From contig JAIBEZ010000099.1 of NCBI GenBank assembly GCA_019459485.1, positions 62,001-126,000 of the forward strand: a stretch of 64,000 nt of DNA. Reading direction: 5' to 3'. This DNA comes from Prolixibacteraceae bacterium (lineage in GTDB: Bacteria; Bacteroidota; Bacteroidia; Bacteroidales; Prolixibacteraceae). The notes below the pieces were generated by a model that ran no database searches, had not been told where the DNA came from, and saw only the letters and a list, made by a program, of their open reading frames with translations. Positions 62,882 to 64,000 of this stretch are shown piece by piece; position 1 is the first letter of the stretch; every line of letters begins with the position of its first letter. Position numbers and translations under genes: made by a program.

Positions 62882-63439
62882 CTTTATTTGCTCCGGAAAT
62901 GAAATTTTCAGAGCCTCTGCAATTCCACCTTTTGACATCTTGTCCATTGTTTTGAATAAAATCCGTTTAAATTCCAGGTGTTGGTTTTTAGCTGCGAAAT
63001 CCTCCAGATAATATTCCATAAAAATCAGGCAAACGGCATCCTCCAATGTCTGAGCTTCCTCATCGTTGTGTAGGTTATCTTTCAGGGTAATCGAGCGTAT
63101 CCTGCTGATAGTCTGTTCAGAAAAGCCTGCACTGGCAAGAATTTCAGCAGCTTTCTTCGACTGATATTTTGCCAGAAACGTTCGCCATTCCAAATATCCG
63201 TTCCTGCCATCCGGATAATCGCTCCGGGCAATTTCCCATCGGTACAAATGCTGGCAATAGCCTGCCAGTAAAAGCTCTTCTGAAGCATCCGGCCTTAAAG
63301 CTTTTATTCGGCTCACCAAACGTTGGGTGTAAAGCCATTCTGCGGGAATTGCTTCTCCTTCCGAAAATTCAGAATGCGGATCTTCTCTGTGTGCTATTTC
63401 AAATGCGGCAATTGCACGGTTGTGAAATTCAGTTTTCAT
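62855..63439 (-). CDS. DUF4202 family protein
   Basis: This 194-aa (from the ATG at 63439) helical protein matches DUF4202: FHNRAIAAFEIAHREDPH, PAEWLYTQRL, then AGYCQHLYRWEIARSDYPDGRNGYLEWR, with conserved His and Asp residues that suggest a metal site. A start 13 codons upstream (63478) is possible. DUF4202 genes often lie beside nitrite or nitrate assimilation genes, as here with nirB diverging on the other strand. The biochemical function is unknown. Confidence 0.85.
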   Translation of the reverse strand: MKTEFHNRAIAAFEIAHREDPHSEFSEGEAIPAEWLYTQRLVSRIKALRPDASEELLLAGYCQHLYRWEIARSDYPDGRNGYLEWRTFLAKYQSKKAAEILASAGFSEQTISRIRSITLKDNLHNDEEAQTLEDAVCLIFMEYYLEDFAAKNQHLEFKRILFKTMDKMSKGGIAEALKISFPEQIKEILKVIIR

Positions 63440-63757
63440 TAAAAATTTGTGTTGCAAAATATCATCAAATAACGTCATTTTATAGCGTAATGTTTCCTGA
63501 CGGTTAATATTTCAGTCTAAATATCATCAATTTGCAAATTAACACAACTTCAATAAAAGATATAAATATCTTTATATGCCCAAGATAAAAAAGGGGGTCA
63601 ATTTCAGAATAGCGAAATTAATTTGACATTGACTTCATTTTTTCAGGGGGTACAACCAAAAAACCACAAAACCAGCCAGCATTCACCACTATAAATAGAA
63701 TGGAATATTTCTCATCAGGATTGATTCCATGTATTATAAGAACAAATTACAACCGAG
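63440..63757. promoter_or_regulatory. Divergent intergenic region between the DUF4202 gene and nirB
   Basis: This A+T-rich, 318-nt space must hold promoters for both directions. TATAAATATCTTTATAT near 63559-63575 is a loose palindrome. No coding frame or clear terminator is present. No firm TAnnTTTG element was assigned. Confidence 0.4.
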
Positions 63758-64000
63758 ATGAAAAAGAAAATTGTATTAATCGGAAACGGAATGACAGGTT
63801 TCAAATTCTGCGAAAAATTCGCGGAAGCCGGAATGAGTGCAGATCACGAATTGATGGTATTTGGTGAAGAAAATCATCCGGCATACGACCGCGTTCACCT
63901 CACTTCCTTTTATACCGGAACCAGCTCTGACGAACTTTTGCTTGCGCCTTCCAATTGGCACAGCGACAACCATATTGTGCTAAAAACCGGAGATCGCATT
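63758..64000 (+). CDS. nirB: Assimilatory nitrite reductase large subunit NirB, N-terminal part
   Basis: The 81 codons from the ATG at 63758 to the window end encode the FAD-binding start of NirB: KIVLIGNGMTGFKFCEKF (Rossmann GxGxxG), then GEENHPAYDRVHLTSFY, the conserved YDRV-L motif, and LLLAPSNWH. NirB reduces nitrite to ammonium with NAD(P)H using sirohaem and Fe-S clusters; those domains lie beyond the edge. Its position completes the nitrate-to-ammonium route. Confidence 0.92.
   Translation, partial: MKKKIVLIGNGMTGFKFCEKFAEAGMSADHELMVFGEENHPAYDRVHLTSFYTGTSSDELLLAPSNWHSDNHIVLKTGDRI

Overview
The window reads as chromosomal DNA of a Bacteroidota bacterium. The evidence is the TonB-receptor/DUF4249 gene pair, type III glutamine synthetase, OmpA lipoproteins with TPR and WD40-like repeats, several Bacteroidota-typical DUF families (DUF2851, DUF4249, DUF4783, DUF4202), A-rich ribosome-binding regions, and promoters of the TAnnTTTG type. 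A marine or sediment Marinilabiliales/Prolixibacteraceae-like organism would fit, but that placement is inference.

Region 1 (1-8.6 kb): a YgjP-type metallopeptidase, an unrecognised protein, a secreted GH29 alpha-L-fucosidase, a REP-associated tyrosine transposase (RAYT) flanked by two identical 35-nt palindromes, a secreted GH9 glycanase and a polytopic ArnT/PMT-like membrane protein. Region 2 (8.8-15 kb): glpD-glpF for glycerol use, an O-methyltransferase and an M16 peptidase, tRNA-Phe with its own promoter and terminator, a hicAB toxin-antitoxin module and queG. Region 3 (15-24.2 kb): a TonB-dependent receptor operon with DUF4249 and MG2-like partners, a phosphotriesterase-family lipoprotein and DUF2851. 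Region 4 (24.2-38 kb): housekeeping genes, namely mutL, two tandem rhomboid proteases, a YihY membrane protein, rlmH, an NtrY-like orphan histidine kinase, an aldo/keto reductase, a ferritin-VIT1 iron/manganese carrier and yjjX.

Region 5 (38.4-64 kb) is rich in nitrogen metabolism: a PurF-type amidotransferase, type III glutamine synthetase, two paralogous OmpA/TPR lipoproteins, and then an assimilatory nitrate cluster. That cluster holds a NarK-type transporter, a 1198-aa nitrate reductase fused to an FAD/NAD(P) and BFD-like module, a rubredoxin-tailed protein, the molybdopterin genes moaA-moaD-moaE-moeB, a DUF4202 gene and the start of nirB. Together these would import nitrate, reduce it to nitrite and ammonium, and build the molybdenum cofactor; the ammonium would feed glutamine synthetase.

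The most notable structure is an apparent 5.8-kb insertion between moeB and the DUF4202 gene. It is bounded by 33-bp direct repeats (32/33 identical; 57073-57105 and 62849-62881) that overlap the 3' ends of both flanking genes. It is visibly more A+T-rich than its surroundings and carries a two-gene restriction-modification-like system (N6-adenine methylase plus PD-(D/E)XK nuclease), a DUF6261-like gene, four 41-bp tandem repeats and other structured DNA. No integrase or transposase is visible in it. This fits a defence cassette inserted with long target duplication. A second notable structure is an 83-bp three-hairpin repeat that forms the last codons of the nitrate reductase gene.
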